A stretch of 38,675 nt of DNA from Deltaproteobacteria bacterium. GTDB taxonomy: Bacteria > Desulfobacterota > Binatia > DP-6. The stretch lies in contig VBKF01000206.1 in assembly GCA_005888095.1 (NCBI GenBank), forward strand, positions 1 to 38,675, in the 5' to 3' direction. The position numbers and the translations under genes are program-made. This document shows positions 1 through 7,908 of this stretch, piece after piece (within the stretch, counting starts at the first letter, position 1; each line of letters starts with the position of its first letter). Below the pieces are notes generated by a model. That model saw only the letters and a program-made list of their open reading frames with translations, was not told where the DNA came from and did not search any database.

Positions 1-1295
1 CCGCGTCGGGCGCCGACCTGGGCTCGGAGGTGGCGGGGCAGCTGCTCACGAGCCCGCGCGTCCTCTGGCTCGTGAGCGGCATCCTCGGCGCCTTCGCGCT
101 GCTCCCCGGCCTGCCGTTCCTGCCCTTCATCGCGCTCGCCGGGGCGACGGGCGGGCTCGCGGCGGCGGGCGGCGTCAGCCCGGCGCCAGCGGCCGGGACG
201 GCCGAGGAGGGCGGCGGGCCCGCCGCCTCACGCCCGAAGGAGGAACGCGGCGAGGTGCTCGTGCCACTCGACCTGATGGAGCTCGAGGTCGGCTTCGAGC
301 TGGTCCCGCTCGTCGAGCCGGGGGCGGGGAGCGGCGGCGACCTCGTCGAGCGCATCCGGACGCTCCGGCGCAACCTCGCCCTCGAGATGGGCTTCATCGT
401 CCCGCCCGTCCACATCCGCGACAACCTCCAGATCCGGCCGAGCGAGTACGTGATCCTGCTGAAGGGCGTGGAGGTGGCGCGCGGTGAGCTGCGTACCGGC
501 TGCCAGCTCGCCATCGACCCGGGCACGGTGCGAGCCCCGGTCACCGGCATCGCCACGCGCGAGCCCGCCTTCGGCCTCGACGCGCTGTGGGTCGCCGCCC
601 AGGACCGCGAGCGGGCGCAGCTCGCCGGCTACACCGTGGTCGACCCGGCGACGGTGGTGATCACCCACCTGACCGAGGTGATCCGCCGGCACGCCCACGA
701 GCTGCTCGGGCGCCAGGAGGTGCAGCAGCTGCTCGACGCCGTGGCGAAGACGCGCCCCAAGGTGGTCGAGGAGCTGGTGCCGCAGCAGCTGACCGTCGGC
801 GGCGTCCAGAAGGTCCTCCAGAACCTGCTGCGCGAGAGCGTCTCGATCCGCGACCTGGTGACCGTCCTCGAGACGCTCGCCGACCACGCGGGGCGGACCA
901 AGGACGCCGACGCGCTCACCGAGCACGTCCGCCAGGCCCTCGGCCGCTCGATCACGAAACGCTTCGTCGGCCCGGACGGGATGCTCGCGCTCGTGACGCT
1001 CGGCGCCAACCTGGAGCGCCTGCTCCTCGATTCGGTCAAGCGGACGGACGACGGCGCGTTCCTCGCGCTCGAGCCGGCCCTCGCGCAGCGGCTCCTCGGG
1101 CGGCTCGCCGAGTGGGTCGAGCGCTTCGGCGCTCAGCATCTCGCGCCGCTCCTCCTCTGCTCGACGCCGATCCGCGGGCACGTGCGGCGGCTCGTCGAGC
1201 GCGTGCTTCCCTCCTTCGCCGTCGTCTCGCCAGGCGAGATCGGCTCGAACGTGCGGCTGCGGTCGCTCGGGGTGGTGACTCTCGATGAAGGTTAA
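1..1295 (+). CDS. flhA: Flagellar export gate protein FlhA, 3' part
   Basis: FlhA is the large inner-membrane subunit of the flagellar type III export gate; its C-terminal cytosolic domain docks chaperone-substrate complexes. The gene runs in from the left edge (reading frame from base 3), so about 430 of an expected 690 or so residues are visible. The visible part opens with the last membrane helices (a GILGAFALLPGLPFLPF stretch), then a variable acidic linker and the full cytosolic domain. Near the C-terminus the family-typical PLLLCSTPIRGHVRRL segment and an S-P-G-E-I motif are present. An in-frame GTG at base 30 is internal and not the real start. The stop overlaps the flhF start by 11 bases, so the two genes are probably translationally coupled. 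Identification is firm. Confidence 0.95.
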   Translation, partial: ASGADLGSEVAGQLLTSPRVLWLVSGILGAFALLPGLPFLPFIALAGATGGLAAAGGVSPAPAAGTAEEGGGPAASRPKEERGEVLVPLDLMELEVGFELVPLVEPGAGSGGDLVERIRTLRRNLALEMGFIVPPVHIRDNLQIRPSEYVILLKGVEVARGELRTGCQLAIDPGTVRAPVTGIATREPAFGLDALWVAAQDRERAQLAGYTVVDPATVVITHLTEVIRRHAHELLGRQEVQQLLDAVAKTRPKVVEELVPQQLTVGGVQKVLQNLLRESVSIRDLVTVLETLADHAGRTKDADALTEHVRQALGRSITKRFVGPDGMLALVTLGANLERLLLDSVKRTDDGAFLALEPALAQRLLGRLAEWVERFGAQHLAPLLLCSTPIRGHVRRLVERVLPSFAVVSPGEIGSNVRLRSLGVVTLDEG

Positions 1296-2310
1296 GCGGT
1301 TCACGGCGCCGACCATGCCGGAGGCGCTGAGACAGGTGAAGGCGACGCTCGGGCCCGAGGCGGTGATCCTGGAGACCACCGAGGCGGCGGGGCAGGTGAC
1401 GGTCACGGCGGCCGTCGACCTCGATGCGCCCGCCGGCGGCGCGACTGATCCGGCCGCCGGCGGCGCGACCGATCCGGCCGACGGCGCGCTCGTGAGCGAG
1501 GTGCGGGAGCTCATGAGCGTGGTCCGGGAGCTGGTCGACGAGCAGTGGCGGAGGCAGGTGCCGCCCGGCGGGCGCGGCATCCGCCGCCTGCACCGCGCCC
1601 TCGTCGCGCAGGGCGTGGACGGCGTCATCGCGGCGGCGCTTCTGCGCGAGACCGCCGAGCGGCTCGCGCCCGGCACGCGGCTCGACGCGGCGCTCGCCGG
1701 GACGCTCGGGGCCGCGCCGGCGGCCGCCACGCCGGGCGTGCGGCTCTTCTTCGGTCCGCCGGGCGACGGCAAGACGACGACCATCGCCAAGCTCGCGGCG
1801 CAGGCGCGGCGCGCCGGCCGCCGCGTCCTCCTCGTCGGCGCCGACACGTATCGCATCGGTGCCGCGGCCGAGCTCGAGCGCTACGGCCAGGCGCTCGGCG
1901 CGGAGGTGCGACGGGCGAAGGACCCCGTCGAGCTCGGCCACGCGCTCCGCGACCACGGCCGGGCGGACCTCGTGCTCATCGACACGGCGGGAGCCGGGCC
2001 GGCGCAGCAGACCGAGCTCGCCGAGCTGAAAGCGCTGGCCGACGCGGCGGGGGCCGAGGCCGGCCGGACGCTCGTCGTGAGCGCCGCCACCGGCGCGCTG
2101 GCAGCGGCCAATACCTGGCGCGCCTTCGCGGCGCTCGCGCCCGACGCCTGCGTGCTCACCAAGGCCGACACCGCGCCGGGCGGCCCGATCGTCGCGCAGC
2201 TCTGGCGCGAGCGGGTGCCCGTGTCGCACGTCGCCGCCGGCCGCCGCATCCCGGACGACCTCGAGGCCGCCACGCCCAAGCACCTGGTGCGCTGCCTCCT
2301 CGCCGCCTGA
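1285..2310 (+). CDS. flhF: Flagellar SRP-type GTPase FlhF
   Basis: FlhF is an SRP-family GTPase that sets the site and number of flagella together with FlhG. The 341 residues begin with the diagnostic MKVKRFTAPTMPEAL segment, where FlhF proteins begin K-x-K-x-F/Y. A low-complexity linker follows (about residues 45-70), then the NG domain. G1 is GPPGDGKTTT at 157-166, DTYRIGA lies at 187-193, DTAG at 233-236, and a TKAD G4-like motif near the end. G1 and G4 differ slightly from the usual GPTGVGKT and TKLDE, so GTP affinity may differ, but the key Lys and Asp are kept. The gene overlaps flhA by 11 bases and is followed after 19 bases by flhG. Start ATG 1285 fits the family N-terminus exactly. 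Confidence 0.95.
   Translation: MKVKRFTAPTMPEALRQVKATLGPEAVILETTEAAGQVTVTAAVDLDAPAGGATDPAAGGATDPADGALVSEVRELMSVVRELVDEQWRRQVPPGGRGIRRLHRALVAQGVDGVIAAALLRETAERLAPGTRLDAALAGTLGAAPAAATPGVRLFFGPPGDGKTTTIAKLAAQARRAGRRVLLVGADTYRIGAAAELERYGQALGAEVRRAKDPVELGHALRDHGRADLVLIDTAGAGPAQQTELAELKALADAAGAEAGRTLVVSAATGALAAANTWRAFAALAPDACVLTKADTAPGGPIVAQLWRERVPVSHVAAGRRIPDDLEAATPKHLVRCLLAA
1431..1478 (+). repeat. 24-bp tandem duplication inside flhF
   Basis: Two adjacent 24-base copies (1431-1454 and 1455-1478) differ at one base. They encode a duplicated A-G-G-A-T-D-P-A segment in the flexible linker of FlhF before the NG domain. The duplication keeps the frame, so it only lengthens the linker. Confidence 0.8.
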
Positions 2311-2329
2311 CCAGAAGGAGAGAGACCGC

Positions 2330-3178
2330 ATGTCGGAGACCGCCATCGACCTCACCCCGAGCCCTGCCCGCGCTCCGCACGTGATCGCCATCGCGAGCGG
2401 CAAGGGCGGCGTCGGCAAGACCAACCTCACCGCCAATCTGGCGGTGGCCCTGGCGAGCCGGGGACTCCGGGTCTGCGTGCTCGACGCCGACCTCGGGCTC
2501 GCCAACCTCGACGTGCTCTTCGGGCTCTCTCCCACGCTCAGCCTGCGCGACGTGGTCCGCGGCGAACGGCGGCTCGAGGACGTCGTCGTCGACGGGCCGG
2601 CGGGCATCCGCATCATCCCGGCCGCGAGCGGCTTCGAGGAGCTGACGCGCCTCGGCTCGGACGAGCAGCTCCGCCTGCTCGCCGAGATCGACGGCCTCGA
2701 GGACTCGTTCGACGTCCTGCTGGTGGACACGGCGGCCGGCATCTCGGCCAACGTCCTCTACTTCACGGCGGCCGCCGCCGACGCGCTGGTCGTGATCACG
2801 CCCGAGCCGACCGCGCTCACCGACGCCTACGCGCTCGTGAAGGTCCTCGCCACGCGCTACGGGCGGCGCGAGTTCCTGGTCGCGGTCAACATGGCGGCCG
2901 GCGCGGCCGACGCCGAGGCCGCCTTCCAGCGCCTCGCCCGCGTGGCGGAGCGGTTCCTCCGCGTCCGGCTCGAGTACCAGGGCTACGTGCCCTACGACGA
3001 CGCGCTGCCGCGCGCCGTCCGTCATCAACGCCCCGTGGTCCTCGCCGCGCCCGGCAGCCCGGCGAGCCAGGGGCTGGCCGCGCTCGCCGGGCGGCTCGCC
3101 CTGCGGTCGCCGGGCCGGCCGACCGGCGGGGTCCAGTTCTTCTTCCGGCGCCTGGTGGGTGAGGGGAGGGCATCATGA
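2330..3178 (+). CDS. flhG: Flagellar number regulator FlhG (MinD-like ATPase)
   Basis: FlhG (FleN/YlxH) is a MinD/ParA-type ATPase that limits flagellar number and stimulates FlhF GTPase activity at the membrane. The 282 residues contain the deviant Walker A motif KGGVGKT at 25-31 and the switch-type motif DADLGLANLD at about 52-61. A hydrophobic Walker B strand precedes DTAAG near residue 128. The N-terminal 16 residues before the first beta strand are poorly ordered and resemble the FlhF-activating tail of FlhG. An AGAAGGAGAGAG ribosome-binding site precedes ATG 2330. The stop overlaps the fliA start in an ATGA arrangement. The order flhA-flhF-flhG-fliA is the common flagellar order, which supports FlhG over a chromosomal ParA or MinD. 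Confidence 0.93.
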   Translation: MSETAIDLTPSPARAPHVIAIASGKGGVGKTNLTANLAVALASRGLRVCVLDADLGLANLDVLFGLSPTLSLRDVVRGERRLEDVVVDGPAGIRIIPAASGFEELTRLGSDEQLRLLAEIDGLEDSFDVLLVDTAAGISANVLYFTAAAADALVVITPEPTALTDAYALVKVLATRYGRREFLVAVNMAAGAADAEAAFQRLARVAERFLRVRLEYQGYVPYDDALPRAVRHQRPVVLAAPGSPASQGLAALAGRLALRSPGRPTGGVQFFFRRLVGEGRAS

Positions 3179-3978
3179 TGGAACAGGTGGGTTACGACGC
3201 CGTCCGCCGGCGCGCGCGCGGGGGCGCGGAGAGCGCCACCCCGCGCCTCCCGCTCGACGGCACGCGAGAGGAGATCCTGCGCCGCCACCTGCCGCTCGTC
3301 CGGCGGGTGGTGCAGCGGCTCGCGGCGCGCAAGCCGCCGCATATCGAGACCGACGACCTCGTGTCGTGGGGGATCGTCGGCCTCCTCGACGCCATCGCCA
3401 AGTACGACGCCAAGAAGGAGGCGTCGTTCTCGACCTACGCGCAGTTCCGCATCCGGGGGGCGATCCTCGATCACCTCCGCTCGCTCGACTGGGTGCCGCG
3501 CAGCGTGCGGCAGAAGGCGAGCCTCATCGAGAAGGTGTCGCACCGGCTCGAGGGCACGCTCGGCCGCCCGCCGGTGGAGGAGGAGATCGCGGCCGAGCTC
3601 GGCGTGTCGCTCGACGCCTACCAGGGCCTCCTCACCAAGGTGGGGGAGATGAGTCTCTTCAGCCTCGAGGACCTGGGCTTCGGGGCGGGCGAGGAGCGCT
3701 TCAGCTTCGAGCGGGCGCTCGAGGAAGGAGACGCCGACCCGCTCGGCACGCTGCTGACGCGCGAGCGGGTGGCGATCGTCGCCCAGGCGATCGGGCGGCT
3801 GCCGGAGCGCGAGCGGACGGTGGTGACGCTCTACTACCACGAGGAGCTGACGATGAAGGAGGTGGGCGGCGTGCTCGGCCTCACCGAGTCGCGCGTCTCG
3901 CAGCTTCACTCGCAGGCCGTGCTGCGCATGAAGGGCTACCTGGGCGAGCTCTTCCGGCCGGCCGCGCCGGAGGCCTGA
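3175..3978 (+). CDS. fliA: Flagellar sigma-28 factor FliA
   Basis: FliA is the alternative sigma factor for late flagellar genes and is held inactive by FlgM until the hook is finished. The 267-residue protein has region 2 (HLPLVRRVVQRLAAR, then DLVSWGIVGLLDAIAKYD and FSTYAQFRIRGAILDHLRSLDW). Region 3 follows (KVSHRLEGTLGRPPVEEEIA), then region 4 with the helix-turn-helix at TMKEVGGVLGLTESRVSQLHSQA. The length is normal for FliA/WhiG-type factors. ATG 3175 overlaps the flhG stop by 4 bases; ATG 3178 is an equally possible start one codon on. Its antagonist FlgM is encoded about 5 kb downstream in this window. Confidence 0.95.
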   Translation: MMEQVGYDAVRRRARGGAESATPRLPLDGTREEILRRHLPLVRRVVQRLAARKPPHIETDDLVSWGIVGLLDAIAKYDAKKEASFSTYAQFRIRGAILDHLRSLDWVPRSVRQKASLIEKVSHRLEGTLGRPPVEEEIAAELGVSLDAYQGLLTKVGEMSLFSLEDLGFGAGEERFSFERALEEGDADPLGTLLTRERVAIVAQAIGRLPERERTVVTLYYHEELTMKEVGGVLGLTESRVSQLHSQAVLRMKGYLGELFRPAAPEA

Positions 3979-4163
3979 TGGCCACCGCGCCGGTCACCCA
4001 GGAAGGGCAGGCTCCCGCGGCACCCGAGCGTGCCGGGGCGGGGAGAGAGCGCGCCTCCGGCCGCCGCCCCGACCGCCGCCGCCCCCGTGCGGAGCGTCCC
4101 GAGGACACCGACGACGCGCTCGAGCTCACGCCCCCACGGGGCCGTCTCGACGTCGTCGCCTGA
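3978..4163 (+). CDS. Small Arg/Pro-rich protein of unknown function in the flagellar cluster
   Basis: This 61-residue ORF starts in a TGATG overlap with the fliA stop, the same coupling used along the cluster. It ends 16 bases before the next start. The sequence is rich in Arg, Pro, Ala and Glu and likely disordered, with a more ordered C-terminal tail, DDALELTPPRGRLDVVA. No domain is recognisable. Small proteins between fliA and flgF occur in flagellar loci of other deltaproteobacterial-type genomes, so a real if poorly conserved gene is plausible. The function is unknown. Its tight packing is the main argument for coding. Confidence 0.5.
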   Translation: MATAPVTQEGQAPAAPERAGAGRERASGRRPDRRRPRAERPEDTDDALELTPPRGRLDVVA

Positions 4164-4179
4164 CGACGAGGAGGAAACC

Positions 4180-4656
4180 ATGCTGCCGACTCTCATGCCG
4201 ACTCTCATGCCGACTCTCGACATGCACACGCTCCTGCTCGGCTCGACGCTCGTCGACGTCGTGGCCATCGCCGTGCTCGCCTGGCTCGTCCGGCGCGCCG
4301 GACGGGTGCGCGACGCGGCGCGCGCGGCCCAGCGCGAGGCGCTCGAGACCCTGCGGCGCGACCTCGCGACGCTCGTGGCCGACGCCGAGGAGCGCGCGCG
4401 CGTGCTCGAGGACTCGCTCGGCCGGCGCGAGCGGAGCCTCGGGGCCCTGCTCGCGAAGCTGGAGCGGGCGGAGCGGCGCCCCGACGGCGCCACGCCGCGC
4501 CCGGCGGCGGCACCGAGTGGCGGGCTCCCCGAGCTCGCGCGCCGGCTCGGGCTGCGCGGCAAGCGCGGCGGCGGGGCCCCCGCGGAGGCCGCCGATCCGG
4601 CCGAGGCGCGGCTCCTGCGCGACCTCGAGATCGGCCTCGGGGGGGGCACGAGATGA
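4180..4656 (+). CDS. Single-pass membrane protein with coiled coil, flagellar cluster
   Basis: The 158-residue product has one hydrophobic segment near the N-terminus (about residues 17-38, LLLGSTLVDVVAIAVLAWLV). A long charged helix follows (about 40-105, rich in Arg, Glu, Ala and Leu) and probably forms a coiled coil. After a Pro/Gly-rich linker comes a short tail, LLRDLEIGLGGG. A GAGGAGGA ribosome-binding site lies just before ATG 4180. Further in-frame Met codons at 4195, 4207 and 4222 come from a 12-base tandem repeat, so the exact start is uncertain, although the ribosome-binding site favours 4180. No family is recognised. Its place between fliA and flgF suggests an accessory flagellar or motility role, which is inference only. 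Confidence 0.65.
   Translation: MLPTLMPTLMPTLDMHTLLLGSTLVDVVAIAVLAWLVRRAGRVRDAARAAQREALETLRRDLATLVADAEERARVLEDSLGRRERSLGALLAKLERAERRPDGATPRPAAAPSGGLPELARRLGLRGKRGGGAPAEAADPAEARLLRDLEIGLGGGTR
4186..4218 (+). repeat. 12-bp tandem repeat at a gene start
   Basis: The unit CCGACTCTCATG occurs at 4186-4197 and 4198-4209 and partly at 4210-4218. Each full unit adds P-T-L-M, so copy-number change would add or remove in-frame start codons without shifting frame. Confidence 0.75.
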
Positions 4657-4728
4657 CCCGGAGGGCAGAACCTGCCGGGCGGGGGGCGCCGCGGCCGTCG
4701 GGCGTCGGCCGCGCGCGGCGGGCTCGCG

Positions 4729-4744
4729 TGGCACCTCGCTTGCT
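4729..4744 (+). promoter_or_regulatory. Sigma-54 (-24/-12) promoter for the flgF operon
   Basis: TGGCAC, five bases, then TTGCT match the sigma-54 consensus with the correct 10-base gap between GG (4730-4731) and GC (4742-4743). The predicted transcription start is about 4755, only two bases before the flgF ATG. It sits in the 100-base gap after the preceding gene, as expected for a middle-class flagellar operon promoter. Confidence 0.88.
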
Positions 4745-4756
4745 CGAGGTCGTGGT

Positions 4757-5503
4757 ATGAACCGGGCTGTCTACGCGCTCGCGTCGGGCGGGATCGCCGC
4801 CCAGGCACGGCTCGACGCCGTCACCCAGAACCTCGCCAACGTCGGGACCGCCGGCTACAAGGCCGGGCGGCCGGTCTTCCGGCTCCATCCCCTCGACGTC
4901 GAGGAGGCGGGGTTGCCGGCGCCGCCGGCGCTGCGTGCCGCGGCGCAGGTGACGGAGGCGGAGACCGTGCGCGACTTCTCGCAGGGACCGGTGCACGCCA
5001 CCGGCAATCCGCTCGATGTCGCCGTCACCGGCGAGGGCTTCTTCGTCGTCGCCACGCCACGCGGCGAGCGCTACACGCGCCAGGGTGGCTTCGGCCTCGA
5101 CGGCGAGGGCTATCTCGTCACCGAGCACGGCGACCGCGTGCAGGGCGACAATGGCGACCTGCGCCTCGGCTCGGGCGACGTGGCGATCGGCGAGGACGGG
5201 CAGGTGAACGTCGACGGTCTCTCCGTCGGGCGTCTGAAGCTCGTCGGCTTCGGCGAGCGGCCGGGACTCGTGCCGGAGGGCAACGCGCTCTTCGCGCCGG
5301 TGCAGGGGGTAGTGCCGGCGCCGCTCGACGCGAGCGCCACGCACGTCGACCAGGGCTCGCTCGAGGCGTCGAACGTGGATCCCATGAAGGGCATGGTCGA
5401 GCTGGTCGAGGTGTCGCGGGGGTTCGAGCAGTACATGCACGCGATGCAGCGGCTGGACGAGATCGCCCAGCGCAGCATCAACGAGGTGGGGAGGATCGGA
5501 TGA
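4757..5503 (+). CDS. flgF: Flagellar proximal rod protein FlgF
   Basis: FlgF is a proximal rod subunit of the basal body, exported by the flagellar type III system. The 248 residues show the N-terminal rod/hook signature [19 protein letters not shown] near residues 19-37, where the family has an A-N-N-L-A-N motif. The central FlgE/F/G core is present ([33 protein letters not shown]). The C-terminal heptad helix ends [39 protein letters not shown] 4757 is fixed by the family N-terminus. It lies two bases past the predicted sigma-54 start site, and the GAGG at 4746-4749 is upstream of that site, so promoter-derived mRNA would be nearly leaderless. The stop overlaps flgG by 4 bases. Confidence 0.93.
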   Translation: MNRAVYALASGGIAAQARLDAVTQNLANVGTAGYKAGRPVFRLHPLDVEEAGLPAPPALRAAAQVTEAETVRDFSQGPVHATGNPLDVAVTGEGFFVVATPRGERYTRQGGFGLDGEGYLVTEHGDRVQGDNGDLRLGSGDVAIGEDGQVNVDGLSVGRLKLVGFGERPGLVPEGNALFAPVQGVVPAPLDASATHVDQGSLEASNVDPMKGMVELVEVSRGFEQYMHAMQRLDEIAQRSINEVGRIG

Positions 5504-6288
5504 TCAGGGCGCTCTACACGGCTGCGACGGGCATGCAGGCCCAGCAGCTGAACATCGACGTCATCGCCAACAACCTCGCCAACGTGAACACGGCGGGCTT
5601 CAAGAAGAGCCGGGCGGACTTCCAGGACCTGCTCTACCAGACGATCCGCGCCCCGGGATCCCCGACCACGAACAACACGCAGTCGCCGACGGGCATCCAG
5701 GTGGGGCTCGGGGCCCGGCCGGCGGCCGTCCAGCGCATCAACGTGCAGGGCGACTACACGCAGACCGGCAACTCGCTCGATCTGGCCGTGGAGGGGACGG
5801 GCTTCTTCGAGGTGACGCTGCCCGACGGCACCACCGCCTTCACGCGCGCGGGTGCCTTCAAGCTCGACAACCAGTCGCGCATGGTGACGTCGGAGGGCAT
5901 CCCCCTCGAGCCGGCGATCTCGATCCCGAGCGGCGCCGAGGACATCACGGTGGGCAGCGACGGGGTGGTGAGCGCCATCCTGCCCGGCCAGTCCACCGCG
6001 TCGCAGGTGGGCCAGATCCAGACGGCGCGGTTCGCGAACCCGGCCGGCCTGCGAGCACTCGGCAAGAACCTGCTCCAGGAGACCGAGACCTCCGGGCCGC
6101 CGCAGGTGGGTACGCCGGGGCAGGAGAACCGCGGCACGCTGCTCCAGGGCTTCCTCGAGAACTCCAACGTGAGCGTGGTCGAGGAGCTGGTGGCGCTCAT
6201 CACCGGGCAGCGCGCCTACGAGGTGACCTCGAAGGCGATCCAGACCGCGGACGAGATGCTGCGGGCGACGAATGCGATTGTCTCGTAG
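5500..6288 (+). CDS. flgG: Flagellar distal rod protein FlgG
   Basis: FlgG forms the distal rod that passes through the P and L rings. The 262-residue protein has the classical start [21 protein letters not shown], the [22 protein letters not shown] motif, and the FlgG-specific [26 protein letters not shown] stretch. The C-terminal helix reads [19 protein letters not shown]. Length equals the usual 260-262 residues. Translation is coupled to flgF through an ATGA overlap, and the end overlaps flgA by 17 bases. Confidence 0.97.
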   Translation: MIRALYTAATGMQAQQLNIDVIANNLANVNTAGFKKSRADFQDLLYQTIRAPGSPTTNNTQSPTGIQVGLGARPAAVQRINVQGDYTQTGNSLDLAVEGTGFFEVTLPDGTTAFTRAGAFKLDNQSRMVTSEGIPLEPAISIPSGAEDITVGSDGVVSAILPGQSTASQVGQIQTARFANPAGLRALGKNLLQETETSGPPQVGTPGQENRGTLLQGFLENSNVSVVEELVALITGQRAYEVTSKAIQTADEMLRATNAIVS

Positions 6289-7231
6289 CCTCGCGTTTGC
6301 GGCGCTTTTTCTCCTCTCGCTCACCACGGCTTCGGTCGCGGGCCCGGGGCGCATCACCGTGCCGGCGGAGGTGACGGCGACGGGGCAGGTGATCCGGCTC
6401 GGAGACATTGCGGTGCTCGAGGGACCGGCGACGGCGGCGCTGGGCGATCTGACGCTCGGGCCGGCGCCGGCGGCGGGCGAGAGCCGTACGCTCGAGGGGG
6501 CGCGCGTGCTGGATGCGCTCCGCCGCGCGGGGGCCGACCTCGCGGCGATCACGTACACCATCCCGCCCGTGATCCGGGTGCGGCGGGCGAGCCAGGAGGT
6601 GTCGGAGGCGGCCGTCCGGCAGATCCTCGAAAGGTTCCTCGCCGAGGCGCTCGGAGCCGGCGCGGCGGACGCGGAGCTGAAGAGCGTCGAGCTGCCCGGG
6701 CCCATCCGCATTCCGGCGGGCCCGTACACCGCCCGCGTCGTCCCGCCGGCGGACCGTCCCCTGCTCGGACGCGTGCGGCTCGGGCTCGAGTTCACGGTCG
6801 AGGACCGACCGGTGAAGTCGGTCTGGGTGACGGCGGACATCGGCGTCTACGGGCCGGTCGTCGTGGCCACGCGGGCGGTCGCGCGCGGCGACACGCTCGC
6901 CGCCGCCGACCTCACCACCGAGCGGCGCGACCTCTCGCAGACCGGCCGCAGCGTCCTCACCGACACGGTCGACGCGGCCGGCCGCATCGCCCGCGCGCCG
7001 CTCGTGCCGTACACGCCCGTGCGCCGGGACCAGCTCGATCTGCCGGCCGACATCCATCGCGGCGACGTCGTGCTGCTCGTCGCCGAGCGGGGCCGGCTGC
7101 GCATCACGGCGCCCGGCGAGGCGCGCGAGGACGGGACGCGCGGCCAGCAGGTGCACGTCCTCAATCGCCTGAGCCGCAAGGACCTCGTCGGCCACGTGGT
7201 CGACGGCAGCACGGTGGCGGTGGACTTCTGA
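6272..7231 (+). CDS. flgA: P-ring assembly chaperone FlgA
   Basis: FlgA is a periplasmic chaperone needed to polymerise FlgI into the P ring. The 319-residue product begins with a Sec signal peptide ([20 protein letters not shown]). It contains an N-terminal domain typical of longer FlgA proteins and a C-terminal SAF-like region with [20 protein letters not shown], followed by [21 protein letters not shown]. It ends with the family-typical [27 protein letters not shown]. It is about 100 residues longer than enteric FlgA, as in many deltaproteobacterial-type homologues. The start lies inside the flgG end, and the stop shares a base with the flgH ATG. Downstream flgH and flgI fit its role. Confidence 0.92.
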   Translation: MRLSRSLAFAALFLLSLTTASVAGPGRITVPAEVTATGQVIRLGDIAVLEGPATAALGDLTLGPAPAAGESRTLEGARVLDALRRAGADLAAITYTIPPVIRVRRASQEVSEAAVRQILERFLAEALGAGAADAELKSVELPGPIRIPAGPYTARVVPPADRPLLGRVRLGLEFTVEDRPVKSVWVTADIGVYGPVVVATRAVARGDTLAAADLTTERRDLSQTGRSVLTDTVDAAGRIARAPLVPYTPVRRDQLDLPADIHRGDVVLLVAERGRLRITAPGEAREDGTRGQQVHVLNRLSRKDLVGHVVDGSTVAVDF

Positions 7232-7908
7232 TGCGGTGGCCCGTGCTGCTCGGCCTCCTGCTGCTCGCCGCCTGCGCCCGCGTGGCGTCGGTCCCCGTGC
7301 CGCCGCCCGCGGCGGTCGCGATTCAGCCTCCGCCGCCGCCGCCGAACGGCTCCCTCTGGCATCCGGAGCTCGCCGCCAACTACCCCTTCCTCGACGTCCG
7401 CGCGCACTTCCCGGGCGACCTGCTGACCGTGGTGGTCGCCGAGCAGTCGCAGGGGAAGAAGGACGCCACCACGGAGACGACGGGCGAGTCGTCGATCTCG
7501 GCGAGCGTCGAGGACTTCTTCGGCATCCCCGCGGCGGCGGTGAAGTTCCTGCCGAACGGATTCAACCCGCAGAGCGTCGTCAAGGCCGAGACCAAGCGCT
7601 CGAGCAAGGGCGACGGCACGACGACACGGGAAGGGGCCCTGACCGCCAACATCACCGTCCGCGTCGTCGCCCTCGACCCGAACGGCAACCTCTACGTGCG
7701 CGGCGACAAGATCGTCAGCGTGAACCGGGAGAACCAGCACATCGTGCTGAGCGGCACCGTGCGACCCGAGGACATTGCCTCCGATAACAGCGTGCTCTCG
7801 TCCCGCCTGGCCGACGCGCGCATCGACTACTACGGGAGCGGCGTCGTCGGCGACAAGCAGAATGTCCCGCTGACCCACCGCCTCTTCGACTGGGTATGGC
7901 CGTTTTGA
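7231..7908 (+). CDS. flgH: Flagellar L-ring lipoprotein FlgH
   Basis: FlgH builds the outer-membrane L ring around the distal rod. The 225 residues open with a lipoprotein signal; the lipobox L-A-A-C puts the lipidated Cys at residue 15. The mature part carries FlgH features: SLWHPELAANYPFLDVRAHFPGDLLTVVV, a Thr/Ser-rich strand region, GALTANITVRVVALDPNGNLYVRG and a C-terminus of THRLFDWVWPF. The sequence IVLSGTVRPEDIASDNSVLSSRLADARIDYYGSG is highly family-specific. Its presence shows that the organism has an outer membrane. It overlaps flgI by 13 bases. Confidence 0.96.
   Translation: MRWPVLLGLLLLAACARVASVPVPPPAAVAIQPPPPPPNGSLWHPELAANYPFLDVRAHFPGDLLTVVVAEQSQGKKDATTETTGESSISASVEDFFGIPAAAVKFLPNGFNPQSVVKAETKRSSKGDGTTTREGALTANITVRVVALDPNGNLYVRGDKIVSVNRENQHIVLSGTVRPEDIASDNSVLSSRLADARIDYYGSGVVGDKQNVPLTHRLFDWVWPF

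Noticed and set aside
228..2751. Long minus-strand frames opposite flhA, flhF and flhG
   Set aside because: Low-complexity Arg/Ala/Gly translations with no ribosome-binding sites, opposite genes of certain identity.
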